DNA from: Brevibacterium aurantiacum
GTDB taxonomy: Bacteria > Actinomycetota > Actinomycetes > Actinomycetales > Brevibacteriaceae
Reading direction: 5' to 3'
Assembly (NCBI RefSeq): GCF_007558825.1
Contig: NZ_VLTK01000010.1
Location: forward strand, 145,309 to 209,308
DNA: 64,000 nucleotides
Shown here: positions 1-8,627 of the stretch, piece by piece
How the letters are laid out: each line of letters starts with the position of its first letter
How positions within the stretch are numbered: position 1 is the stretch's first letter
Notes under the pieces: model-generated
The model's input: the letters and a program-made list of their open reading frames with translations, nothing else
Told to the model about the DNA's origin: nothing
Database searches by the model: none
Position numbers and translations under genes: made by a program

Positions 1-447
1 AGTTGGCTTCATAGACGTCTTCGATCACGACCATGAGTTCCCGGTCCCGACGGGCCCGGATTGAGGGTCGGCGCAACTTGTACGCGTAATACTTGCTCAC
101 AACAATCCGTGCGGCAGTCCCTGACAGGCCACGCACGATTGGCTCGACTCCGAACTCGTGTCTATTCGCGTCGATGAAGTCGACGACTACCTTGATAGGC
201 GGTCGAGCTCCGCCGCGAAGAAGGCCGAAGCCTTCTTCAAATATCATTCGCCCGCCTAGACTCAGCCAGCTCAGCCCGCAGTCGGCGATTCTCTGCCTCA
301 AGGTCAACTAATTCGGCCGGCGTGGCTTTGCTCGCGTCCTTGTGTTTACACACCCAGACTGCAAGGTCTCCTTGCTCAGCCCAAGCTCCTTCGCGACACG
401 GGTGATCGCCCCGTTCGCCGTCTCGCCTGAATTGCACCTGACGAAAG
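1..447 (-). pseudogene. Degenerate IS3-family transposase (orfA and start of orfB), cut by window edge
   Basis: Read on the minus strand, three frames together give a typical IS3 orfA/orfB pattern. An HTH-like stretch (AITRVAKELGLSKETL) near 370-420 is followed in a different frame by DLEAENRRLRAELAESRRAND, then in a third frame by LKKASAFFAAELDR near 200-240. A further shift leads to an orfB start (VVVDFIDANRHEFGVEPI and YEAN at the edge). The shift between orfA and orfB is normal for IS3 elements, which use programmed frameshifting, but the two shifts inside orfA (near 360 and 240, where one T appears missing in ATTTG) are not. I therefore call it a dead remnant. It lies directly against the 3-prime end of the neighbouring glycerophosphotransferase gene, whose last codons may derive from the insertion. 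The left end of the element is outside the window. Confidence 0.72.
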
Positions 448-491
448 GGATCTGGCGATGGCCTCCAAGCGCAACAAATGCTCGCTTGCTG

Positions 492-3400
492 TCATGATCC
501 TGGGCTAGGAACCACAATTTCGCTGTAGTCAGCGAACAGTCGCTCCACTGCCCGCCCGTCATCTAACGGCGCAAATCTGTCGACGAACCGCGCATACCGT
601 TCTGAGTGCTCATAGTCAGATCTTGACTCACCCTTTATCCACCGAACTGCAGATACGCCGTCTCGGAAGATGGGGCCCGGTGCCAGTGTTTCGAAATCGA
701 AGTAAAAGCCCCGGGTCTCATCCCTATATTGATTGAAATCTGGAGCCACGAACGCCAGAGGCTTCCCGGTGACTACATAGTCGAACATGATCGATGAATA
801 GTCGGTCAACAACATGTCGGACGCAGAGATTAGGTCGTTGACGTCGGGGTGAAGCGACACGTCGATCACTCCAGCGGGCAGCCGACTCTGATTCGCGAAT
901 ACAGAGTTGGCGTGACCGCGGTAGAAGATCACAAAGTCGCTACCAAGCGCAGCTGCAGCCTCCTGGAGACCAAGGAAGTCAACTCGGCTGTATCGGCCAG
1001 AAGCGTCCCTCAGATTGTCACGCCATGTCGGCGCATAAAGAACCACAGTCTGGTCTTGGCGGATTCCATAAGTTCCGCGAGCATGTTCACGAGCTGTCTC
1101 AATTCGAGTTGCGTCGTTCAACGGGTCATTTCGTGGGTAGCCCTTAGCGAATACGGGGCCGCGATAGTCGAACGCATCCGCAAGTTGTTCGGCCGCCCAG
1201 CTACTCTGGGCCAACAGCAAATCCCACTCACGTTCGGATTCCTTCTGCATTAAAGCACGATACCGAAGCGACAGGTTCGCTCCAGGCACATGATTACCAA
1301 TGCGCTTCAAGGGCGTTCCGTGCCACGTCTGAATGTATTTTTGCCCGTCAGCCTTCTTAAAGTAGTGCGGGAAGTTATTGTTATTGACCAGCACCTCGCT
1401 AGTCGACAGACTCCGCATCCATTCTTCCGACCCGCCAACGACGCCATAGGCGCCTTCGGGCACAGGAACCGAGTGATCCCGAACGGACCATATCCGCTGA
1501 ACTTCGGGATACAAGTTGGCTACTGCTCGGTCGATTTCTTTAGGAGATCCTGAGACAGTATTGCCTCCGAAACTCTCGAAGAACATAGTGCCAATCTCTA
1601 TCTCGCGATCAGACGCGGAAAACATAGCGAAAGCCGACTTTCGCACCGAGAATGCGCTGTTGAATGATTTGGTATTTCCCACACCAGTCACAACCAGTTT
1701 CAACGATCGGCTCTTTCCAATGCACACGAACCGGAAGTTATGGACCGAAGTCGACATATCAAGCGGCAAATTGGATTGGAGTTCGCTCGAAACTGGCACC
1801 CACAGTGTAGCGGGTGTTGGTTGGCCACCAGGGAGGAGTGCCTGCAGAATGAAGTCATCGCTGGCAACAGGACGTTCACGAAAATCACTGCTTAAAGCGC
1901 CCAGATTGAAGGATGCTTCAAATGACCGTCGATCGCTATTCCACGTCAGCTTGCTTGCCGGAATTGAGGTCTTGGAGCTGACGAGAGCCAACGAGGGTGC
2001 ATGGGTGCGTACACGAGTCGCATCTGAATAAAACTGACCCGCAATCACCAGCTCCTCGGTCTCAGGAGCCACGCAGATCGACATAACCTCGGCTGCAATC
2101 CTTCTGACTTCTAGCTGGAGGTACCCATAACTGCTACTGGTCGGCACGACGCGATCCATTGACTGCCTTTGAGTCAACAGGCTTGCATCTACTGCCAAAG
2201 GTGCGGAGAATTTATCGTTACAGAGAACGTCCACTGTAAATGACTCGGCTAGCTTCTGTTTCGCAGGTCCGTCCAGGTGAGCAATTGAGATGCGCGCAGA
2301 CGCAATTTTCCCATCCTTCTTCATCTCGGCAGCAATGATTACTGAATGTTGGGATTTTATACGGAGTTGTGCCTCATTTAAGTCAAATAGTTCACGGCGA
2401 GGCAATCCGTTCTCTTCTTGCAACTCTACTTCAATATAAAGGCTGTCAGAGTTCATCGAGAGATCTCGAACACGGAAACGTGGCTTGAGAAATTTCAAGC
2501 TCGACGAAATTCCAGGATCACCGACGACCGTAAACCGATTGCCTCCAGGCGTGATCGCACCGGGTTTAGGCCATGCGGCCACACCGTCTGACAGACGTTT
2601 CGGGTTCCGAACCTCCCAGGTGTAACTGCCGTGTTCAAGGATGACGATAATGTCGAGCTGCTCGCTTTCAGTTGCGGTCAACTCGCTTAGAGCATTGTCT
2701 AAGGCTTCCTCGGCAAATGTAATTTCGAAATGTGATTTTGAATGTTCATTGTACGGATCAGCAGTCAGATGACCTACCGCCCCCGGAATAGTCCGGGAAC
2801 TAGTCGCACTAGTGCTACCAGTCTCAAGGTATTCGATGCGGGCCGTGCATGTTAAGTCCTCCGCCAGGTTCGGAATATACGCAAACACGTCAAGCTTGAG
2901 CGCCCCATCCAATCCACTTTGGACAGCGGAAACAATGGCCTGGGCAGTCAGCTGCTGAGGATACACGGTCTTAAGACGGTCCGGAATCTCTGCGAATAAA
3001 GCCCGAAGTCCAGGAACTTCTGCCCTATAGTGATTCCCGTCTGAGATCGCTCGATAGTAGGTGCGGTAAGAGTCGAAAGCTACCAACAGCTCAGTTATCT
3101 GTTGCCTAGTTCCGTGGGACGCCAAATATGCAAGCCAGCGTCTCTCCGGCGCGATATCGTCAATCGCCTGTTCTGATGCTAAATCGTAGAAGTGTCGTAA
3201 GCCTGACTGCAATACTTCGAAGAATTCCGGATCTGCGCGCGGGACTTCTCTGTAGTAGTAGAAGAAGTCTTCACCAAGGCATTTGGTGTACCAGTAGTCG
3301 ATGAAGGACCTAGGAGCTCCTTCTACGACCAGCCGCACTTTCTCAGCGACTGCAAGTCGTTGCTCTAGATCGCGGATTTCGGCCTTGTTCTGCGTGATGG

Positions 3401-4211
3401 ACTGACCGTCCTCTCGGAGACGCCAGTGGTAGACGACATCAGTAAGGATGTCCAACTTGGCGCCGCCCACGAAAAGTTTAGCGGTACATTCCTGATCTTC
3501 GTAAAGAGTCCCTACGGGAAACTCTCCGACGATCTCGTTCCACACAGACCGCTTGAAAACCTTGTTGCATGCAAATACATCCCACATCACTGGCGCGTGC
3601 TCGGGTGCGGTAATACCAATACGTTCTTCATCATGTACTAGTTGCACCCAGAACGGCGTCCATCGCCTGGTTGAGTTAAACCGTTCCATTGAACCGATGG
3701 CAACGTCCGATCCTGAAATCTCCAGGGACTGCATCATATAAGAAAAGGCCTCTGGCGGAACAACATCGTCAGAATCGATGAACGTGAGATAAGGTGCAGA
3801 AGACTCTCTTATCCCCGTATTGCGAGCGGCGCCTAGACCTTGATTCTCTTGGTGCACCACGGTGATCCTCGGGTCTGATTCCGCCAACGAATCTGCAATT
3901 TCACCGGTGCGACCCGGAGAGCCATCATCAATGATGTACATCTCCCAATTTGTGTAAGTTTGCACAACGATCGATTTAACACATTCTTCAAGAAAATTGT
4001 CCACGTTATAGGCGGGAACAATCACTGTCAGCTGTGGGTCGTTTGGCCTCCGAATGATCTGCTGCGGTGCCAGTGGCTCGGTGCTTGCTTCTGCCGCTTT
4101 CGTCGAAAATTGGCTCTTCTGAATCATAGTTGCCGTCGAGCGCTTCGCTCGATCCACTGCGGAGCGGGACTTGTTATAGGCCAACCTCGCCAATGATTCG
4201 ATTCGATTCAC
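492..4211 (-). CDS. Bifunctional GT2 glycosyltransferase / CDP-glycerol glycerophosphotransferase (TagF-like), 1239 aa
   Basis: The N-terminal part (about residues 60-290) is a GT-A family 2 glycosyltransferase: TVIVPAYN at 62-69, IDDGS near 94-98 and the metal-binding IDSDD at 145-149. The C-terminal part (about 870-1220) is a CDP-glycerol:poly(glycerophosphate) glycerophosphotransferase domain, with QTWHGTPLKR (His964, equivalent to the catalytic His of TagF), an RGHAN motif and LTDYSS near the end. The middle region of roughly 500 residues has no recognised motif and may be beta-rich. The start is GTG at 4211, preceded by TAGAGGAA at good spacing inside the end of the upstream gene (4-base gap). 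It is the last gene of the nine-gene polymer operon. Its codons are visibly more A/T-rich than those of the upstream genes, which suggests a separate origin. It probably adds glycerol-phosphate (or a related polyol phosphate) and a sugar to a lipid-linked wall polymer at the inner membrane face. Acceptor and polyol are not predictable. Confidence 0.88.
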   Translation of the reverse strand: MNRIESLARLAYNKSRSAVDRAKRSTATMIQKSQFSTKAAEASTEPLAPQQIIRRPNDPQLTVIVPAYNVDNFLEECVKSIVVQTYTNWEMYIIDDGSPGRTGEIADSLAESDPRITVVHQENQGLGAARNTGIRESSAPYLTFIDSDDVVPPEAFSYMMQSLEISGSDVAIGSMERFNSTRRWTPFWVQLVHDEERIGITAPEHAPVMWDVFACNKVFKRSVWNEIVGEFPVGTLYEDQECTAKLFVGGAKLDILTDVVYHWRLREDGQSITQNKAEIRDLEQRLAVAEKVRLVVEGAPRSFIDYWYTKCLGEDFFYYYREVPRADPEFFEVLQSGLRHFYDLASEQAIDDIAPERRWLAYLASHGTRQQITELLVAFDSYRTYYRAISDGNHYRAEVPGLRALFAEIPDRLKTVYPQQLTAQAIVSAVQSGLDGALKLDVFAYIPNLAEDLTCTARIEYLETGSTSATSSRTIPGAVGHLTADPYNEHSKSHFEITFAEEALDNALSELTATESEQLDIIVILEHGSYTWEVRNPKRLSDGVAAWPKPGAITPGGNRFTVVGDPGISSSLKFLKPRFRVRDLSMNSDSLYIEVELQEENGLPRRELFDLNEAQLRIKSQHSVIIAAEMKKDGKIASARISIAHLDGPAKQKLAESFTVDVLCNDKFSAPLAVDASLLTQRQSMDRVVPTSSSYGYLQLEVRRIAAEVMSICVAPETEELVIAGQFYSDATRVRTHAPSLALVSSKTSIPASKLTWNSDRRSFEASFNLGALSSDFRERPVASDDFILQALLPGGQPTPATLWVPVSSELQSNLPLDMSTSVHNFRFVCIGKSRSLKLVVTGVGNTKSFNSAFSVRKSAFAMFSASDREIEIGTMFFESFGGNTVSGSPKEIDRAVANLYPEVQRIWSVRDHSVPVPEGAYGVVGGSEEWMRSLSTSEVLVNNNNFPHYFKKADGQKYIQTWHGTPLKRIGNHVPGANLSLRYRALMQKESEREWDLLLAQSSWAAEQLADAFDYRGPVFAKGYPRNDPLNDATRIETAREHARGTYGIRQDQTVVLYAPTWRDNLRDASGRYSRVDFLGLQEAAAALGSDFVIFYRGHANSVFANQSRLPAGVIDVSLHPDVNDLISASDMLLTDYSSIMFDYVVTGKPLAFVAPDFNQYRDETRGFYFDFETLAPGPIFRDGVSAVRWIKGESRSDYEHSERYARFVDRFAPLDDGRAVERLFADYSEIVVPSPGS

Positions 4212-4215
4212 GATG

Positions 4216-7200
4216 TTATTCCTCTATTTGCTGATAAGGCTGCTGAAAGTTCAAGAGCAAATTGATGCACGTATCTAGGGTGCATTGGTATTCATTTGGG
4301 GGAAGAGTGAACGAGTCGTTGTCGGAATCCTCTCTGCACATTTTGTCGAATATTTGACTGCAATACTCGCTGATTTCTTCAATACCTTGGCACGTTACGT
4401 GGGGCGGGTATTCTCCTACATCGTCGTAGAAACCCCGTTCCTCGCGATAGTCATAGATATCCGGGGCGAATAGGATCAGCGCGCGCCCCGTGAGACGGAA
4501 ATCAAATAGCAGGGAGGAGTAGTCCGTGATCAACACATCGGTTATGGCGAGAAGATCTTCGACATGCCGCACCGTTGAAACGTCTATTACCCCACCTTTT
4601 TGCATGTGCCGAGTTTTCGCGACGTGATGGGCCCGAACTAGTACCGTGGATTTAGTTTGGGCGGACAGCGCCGGCAGGTCCAGATAGTCCTCCCACCTGA
4701 ATATTGCCCCAGTACGATGACGTTCGCGCCACGTAGGGGCGTACAGGATTACTCGAGAGTCGGGGTTAATGCCCAAACGCTTCCGGATTGTCTCCTGCCG
4801 AAGGAGATTCTTCGCAAGACGCTGATTCCTCGGGTATTCCCCGACCAGTACTTCTCCCTCATACCCGAGTCCGCTGCGGAGGTTCTCCGCAGCCTTCTCT
4901 GACTGAGCCAATAGCACGTCCCACTGTTGTACTTCGTTGTTCATGAGGCGCCTGTATGTAAGGGGTACCTTGGAACTGGGAATATCCCAAAGTAACTTTT
5001 TCATCGGAGTGCCGTGCCAAGTTTGCAGATAGTACTGCCCGAGACGCTTCCTCACGTAATAAGGAAAATTGTTGTTGTTTACCCACGACTTGGTTGTGGC
5101 CAATGCACTGTGCCACGCAGCAGTACCTTCCACTACCGGAATTCCACCGGCTGGTACTTCGACGGTACGGTCGCGCACGGACCAGTACAGTGGGATCTTG
5201 ACTCCAAGCTCACGTACAGCATCAAAAAGTGCTCTCGGATTGTCGTTGCAACTCTTACCGTTGAAGGACTCAAATAGGATACCTTCGCTGACGGGCCCCC
5301 AGTCCTGCTCCCTGAGTGAGAAACGACCATGCGTGGTCCGCTCCTTTGATGACCAGGGTGGTGTCGCTGTAATGGCGACGGAGCCGGACGCACGCCCCTC
5401 TATCCGTATAGTGTTCCATTCCGTGTACACATCGACTGGACGTATCGCGAGCTTCCCCGCAACTCTTGCCCACGACTCGGAAGACTCAGAAGTGATGCCA
5501 AAGCGAACGTGATATCCGCCCGACAGCGCGGCTACAGTGCCTCCTTCTGGACCGGCCGTCGTGAGGTCATACACCGTTGTGAACCCACCGTCCGCATGCA
5601 TCGTGGTCTCAGAAGGAGCAATCGTCTGATCGGATGATTTGAGGACTACGCAGAGTTTCTGCGGAGGATCGATTCTCCCTGTAAGCATGAGTCGATCCCG
5701 GTCGCTGCTGGCGCCCGTTACGCTGACTCGGATCGCCCGTTGGGCGATCTTCACTTTTCCGTCGATATCAGGCTCGGGGCGAGCTCGTCCGGTGTCGGGA
5801 AGAAGATAGTCGACGGAATCGTAGTAGACATCTTCCGCTTGTCCATCGACCTTATGCGCCCTGAGTGTCCATAGCCGTTCTCCACCAGCCAAGTATCTGT
5901 CCGGCAGCGTTGGTAGGTCTCCGTCGAAGATCGAGCGATTCTGGATTGCTAACTGGTGGGTCTCACCGCGATGAACAAGCTCCATTGCACGAACATCTGC
6001 ATCAGATGACAAGGTCACGGTAATGCTTCCACCGTTGACCGAAACGTTCTTGGCGACGACAGTGGCAACCGGGATTGCAACAGGGCTGATCGACAGTTCG
6101 TCGTGCTCGTCAGCGATTACAGTTACACGCTGACTATCAACCATTGGACTGGGGGCGATCATTCCAACCACCGTCGAAGAGGTTGCGGGAGCGCTGAGGC
6201 GGACATCCCGAGCATCGAAAACCCCGAAGAGGCCTATTCCCCGCGGTGAGACATCGTCGATCTCTCGAATATCGATGCGCACTGTGAATCCGCCAGCAGC
6301 ATAGCTACGCCAGGGGTCTCCGGCTTCCAAGTCGACCCGGTTGTCTTCTCGACTATCAACCGGTAGGTCGAACACCGTGGCTCCATCCATAACTCCCTGC
6401 ATACGAACGGCAAGTTCAGCTGGATCGATTCCAGGCACATAGGCACAGCCTTGAAGTTCGAGTATTCCCTCGCTCACCCATCTGGCATTTCTCACCCGGA
6501 CAACAGGTTTGAAATCTACCTGCCGTGCTCTCAACAGTCTTGATGGCAATCGAGTTTCAAGTCTGTGAACAAATGTAGGAACAACGTTCCAGCGTCCATC
6601 GACGTGTTCGAATGGCACCGCAGTAGTCTCTTCGAGCCGCGTACCCAGAATCTCTTCGATGTCGTGGAGCCTGCCGGCGGCAACGACCCACATAAATAGG
6701 CGCTCCTGGGTGGGAATGAGCTTCCAAGCATGACGTGGCATCGACTTCTTCAGTTCGTGCGTCGCCGAGCACAACGTCTTTCGGAACCGATCGGTCGCCG
6801 TGTCCAAATACTCGGCGTGCATGGCAAGGTCCGTACCCATCCAGATCGCATAGGCGTGGGTTCGAACCATGTCCGGCTCATGTTCGAGCACATTGGCCAA
6901 AGCCTCGATGACCTCCAACTTGGCGCGCAGGTCTGTCAATCTGGCTTTGCGATGAGAGCGCGTGTCTCGGCCATCGGCCAAGCGCCATGCGTACACATCA
7001 GCGGGCAGCACGTCAATTGCCGCAGCGCCGACCAACGCACGGTAGACAGGCTCTTGGTCTTCGTAATTTGCGAAGCTCTTCATAGGGCCGACGTGGCGGT
7101 CCCAGAAATCACGTTGATAGACCTTATTCCACAGAACTGGCTCTTCAAGCAGTTCAGGCATGTCGTCGAGTCGAACTGCAAGCCGTTGTCGGGCATGTAC

Positions 7201-7749
7201 CCTCGCCGTCAGCTTTGGTCGTAGTCTCCCCATCATTCCCATCCGGATATACGACCCCGTTGCAATGTCAGAGCCTGTACGTTCGAGGGAGCCGACCATG
7301 GTGGCATACGCATTCGGCAGAACTTCATCGTCCGCGTCGACGAAAGCGAGATATTCTCCACGAGCCGCCTCAACACCGCGATTGCGTGCGATTGCCGGAC
7401 CAGAATTGCGACCGGTGATCACAGTGACTCGGCCATCGCGTCCCGCGACTTCCTTCGCTTTCTCTGCAGTATCGTCACTAGACCCGTCATCAACGACGAG
7501 AACTTCGAGGTCGATGCCCTTTTGAGTGAGGATGCTGCTCAGGCACCTGTCGACGAAGTCACTTGCGTTGAACGTCGGCACCACGACACTGAGGGTCGGC
7601 CGGTCTCCCGCACGGCTGACCCGCTCAGCCGCGGCCGAATCATCAGTGAAGTCATCGGTGAACTTGAACTTCCGTTTATAGTCTCGGAATCCTTTGATTC
7701 CGCCGTGGCGCAAGTGCCACAGTGCCTTTCGCCACTGTTGTGCCTTCAC
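4216..7749 (-). CDS. Bifunctional GT2 glycosyltransferase / CDP-glycerol glycerophosphotransferase (TagF-like), 1177 aa
   Basis: This is a paralogue of the next gene in the operon, with the same architecture. A GT2 domain occupies about 50-290 (LSVVVPTFN at 53-61, VVDDGSSDD near 86-93, VDADDE at 137-142). A long unassigned middle follows, then a C-terminal glycerophosphotransferase domain (about 830-1150) with NNNNFPYYV, QTWHGTPMKK (His912), VRAHH and LITDYSSLLFDF. In TagF-type enzymes the first His is catalytic and the second His/Ser region binds the phosphate of CDP-glycerol. The start is GTG at 7749 and overlaps the upstream stop by four bases (GTGA), which supports translational coupling. 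Two such enzymes in tandem suggest either a primer/polymerase division of labour (TagB/TagF-like) or two different phosphodiester linkages in one repeating unit. Confidence 0.9.
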   Translation of the reverse strand: MKAQQWRKALWHLRHGGIKGFRDYKRKFKFTDDFTDDSAAAERVSRAGDRPTLSVVVPTFNASDFVDRCLSSILTQKGIDLEVLVVDDGSSDDTAEKAKEVAGRDGRVTVITGRNSGPAIARNRGVEAARGEYLAFVDADDEVLPNAYATMVGSLERTGSDIATGSYIRMGMMGRLRPKLTARVHARQRLAVRLDDMPELLEEPVLWNKVYQRDFWDRHVGPMKSFANYEDQEPVYRALVGAAAIDVLPADVYAWRLADGRDTRSHRKARLTDLRAKLEVIEALANVLEHEPDMVRTHAYAIWMGTDLAMHAEYLDTATDRFRKTLCSATHELKKSMPRHAWKLIPTQERLFMWVVAAGRLHDIEEILGTRLEETTAVPFEHVDGRWNVVPTFVHRLETRLPSRLLRARQVDFKPVVRVRNARWVSEGILELQGCAYVPGIDPAELAVRMQGVMDGATVFDLPVDSREDNRVDLEAGDPWRSYAAGGFTVRIDIREIDDVSPRGIGLFGVFDARDVRLSAPATSSTVVGMIAPSPMVDSQRVTVIADEHDELSISPVAIPVATVVAKNVSVNGGSITVTLSSDADVRAMELVHRGETHQLAIQNRSIFDGDLPTLPDRYLAGGERLWTLRAHKVDGQAEDVYYDSVDYLLPDTGRARPEPDIDGKVKIAQRAIRVSVTGASSDRDRLMLTGRIDPPQKLCVVLKSSDQTIAPSETTMHADGGFTTVYDLTTAGPEGGTVAALSGGYHVRFGITSESSESWARVAGKLAIRPVDVYTEWNTIRIEGRASGSVAITATPPWSSKERTTHGRFSLREQDWGPVSEGILFESFNGKSCNDNPRALFDAVRELGVKIPLYWSVRDRTVEVPAGGIPVVEGTAAWHSALATTKSWVNNNNFPYYVRKRLGQYYLQTWHGTPMKKLLWDIPSSKVPLTYRRLMNNEVQQWDVLLAQSEKAAENLRSGLGYEGEVLVGEYPRNQRLAKNLLRQETIRKRLGINPDSRVILYAPTWRERHRTGAIFRWEDYLDLPALSAQTKSTVLVRAHHVAKTRHMQKGGVIDVSTVRHVEDLLAITDVLITDYSSLLFDFRLTGRALILFAPDIYDYREERGFYDDVGEYPPHVTCQGIEEISEYCSQIFDKMCREDSDNDSFTLPPNEYQCTLDTCINLLLNFQQPYQQIEE

Positions 7750-8627
7750 GGCTGATCACCGCCGTTGTCCTTCATCTGCTCGAGAATACCGTCGACGATC
7801 GACAGGTAATCAGCTTTACGGTAATGAAAAGGCTGGGGCCCCCACTTATGGCCCCGGTCGATTCGAACTTCGCCGCTCGGTCTCACCACCGACGACGCAG
7901 CCAGGGACCGTGCCAAATCTCGGTACCGGATATAATCTGCGTTCGCAGCAGCAGCTCTGTCCGCGTGCTCCTCTGCTTCTGTCGGCTTGACCCGCCACAG
8001 ACTTGACCACGCTTCACCGACCCCTCTACCTTTTGATAGATCTCGACCTGCCTCCCGTGTACCCCGCTGCAACTTCCGCAATGTGCGCCCGAGCTTGGCG
8101 ATGCTGTCCTGTTGGGGATGCTGTGCGCCATCGACAGCTCCCGCCCACTCGATGTCGAGCAGAATTGTTCGACCCCATAGGTCTGCGGCTTTGAAGCCGT
8201 CGATCAGCTTCTCAAAGCCTGATTTCCAGAGTTCGAAATGCTCATCGGTGCCGAATTCGACTAAGCGAGCACCTGCACGACGCGCGTCGCGGGCTGCGCC
8301 GCAGGCCTCGACCTCAAGCGAGTTCGTCATCGTCGTGTCGTCGGGGAAAAGCCAATAGCCTCGACGCTCGTCGACGAGATCTATGAGCACGAGTTCGAGA
8401 TCTCTCGCGTGTTTGACGATTCGCGCGACCCCAGCGCCTTTGAGATCGCTTGTCACCATCTGCTTCTGGAACGCTGAGCTCAATTCGCTGAGGTCAGTGT
8501 CTTTAGTCCCATGCGGTGCTTCGAGACTGGTGACGGAATGACGCGCGACATAGACCACGACCTCCGAATCGGGAATGAACTCGGCCGTATCGCGACTTAC
8601 ACAAGAGCCGAAGATCGCAATCTTCAT
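7746..8627 (-). CDS. DUF6270-like (SGNH-type?) protein in polymer operon, 293 aa
   Basis: The protein begins MKIAIFGSCVSRDT, a G-S-C-x-[ST]-R-D signature that I associate with the DUF6270 family, whose members often sit in capsule and teichoic acid loci and resemble SGNH hydrolases. A second conserved-looking segment is LVLIDLVDERRGYW at about 78-91, and a late Gly-His-Lys-Trp stretch lies near 268-271. There is no signal peptide or membrane segment, so it is probably cytoplasmic. Its ATG overlaps the ABC ATPase stop (ATGA), and its stop overlaps the start of the glycerophosphotransferase gene. A role in modifying or handling the polymer (acyl or phosphodiester chemistry) is inference from family fold and context only; no activity can be assigned. 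Confidence 0.6.
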   Translation of the reverse strand: MKIAIFGSCVSRDTAEFIPDSEVVVYVARHSVTSLEAPHGTKDTDLSELSSAFQKQMVTSDLKGAGVARIVKHARDLELVLIDLVDERRGYWLFPDDTTMTNSLEVEACGAARDARRAGARLVEFGTDEHFELWKSGFEKLIDGFKAADLWGRTILLDIEWAGAVDGAQHPQQDSIAKLGRTLRKLQRGTREAGRDLSKGRGVGEAWSSLWRVKPTEAEEHADRAAAANADYIRYRDLARSLAASSVVRPSGEVRIDRGHKWGPQPFHYRKADYLSIVDGILEQMKDNGGDQP

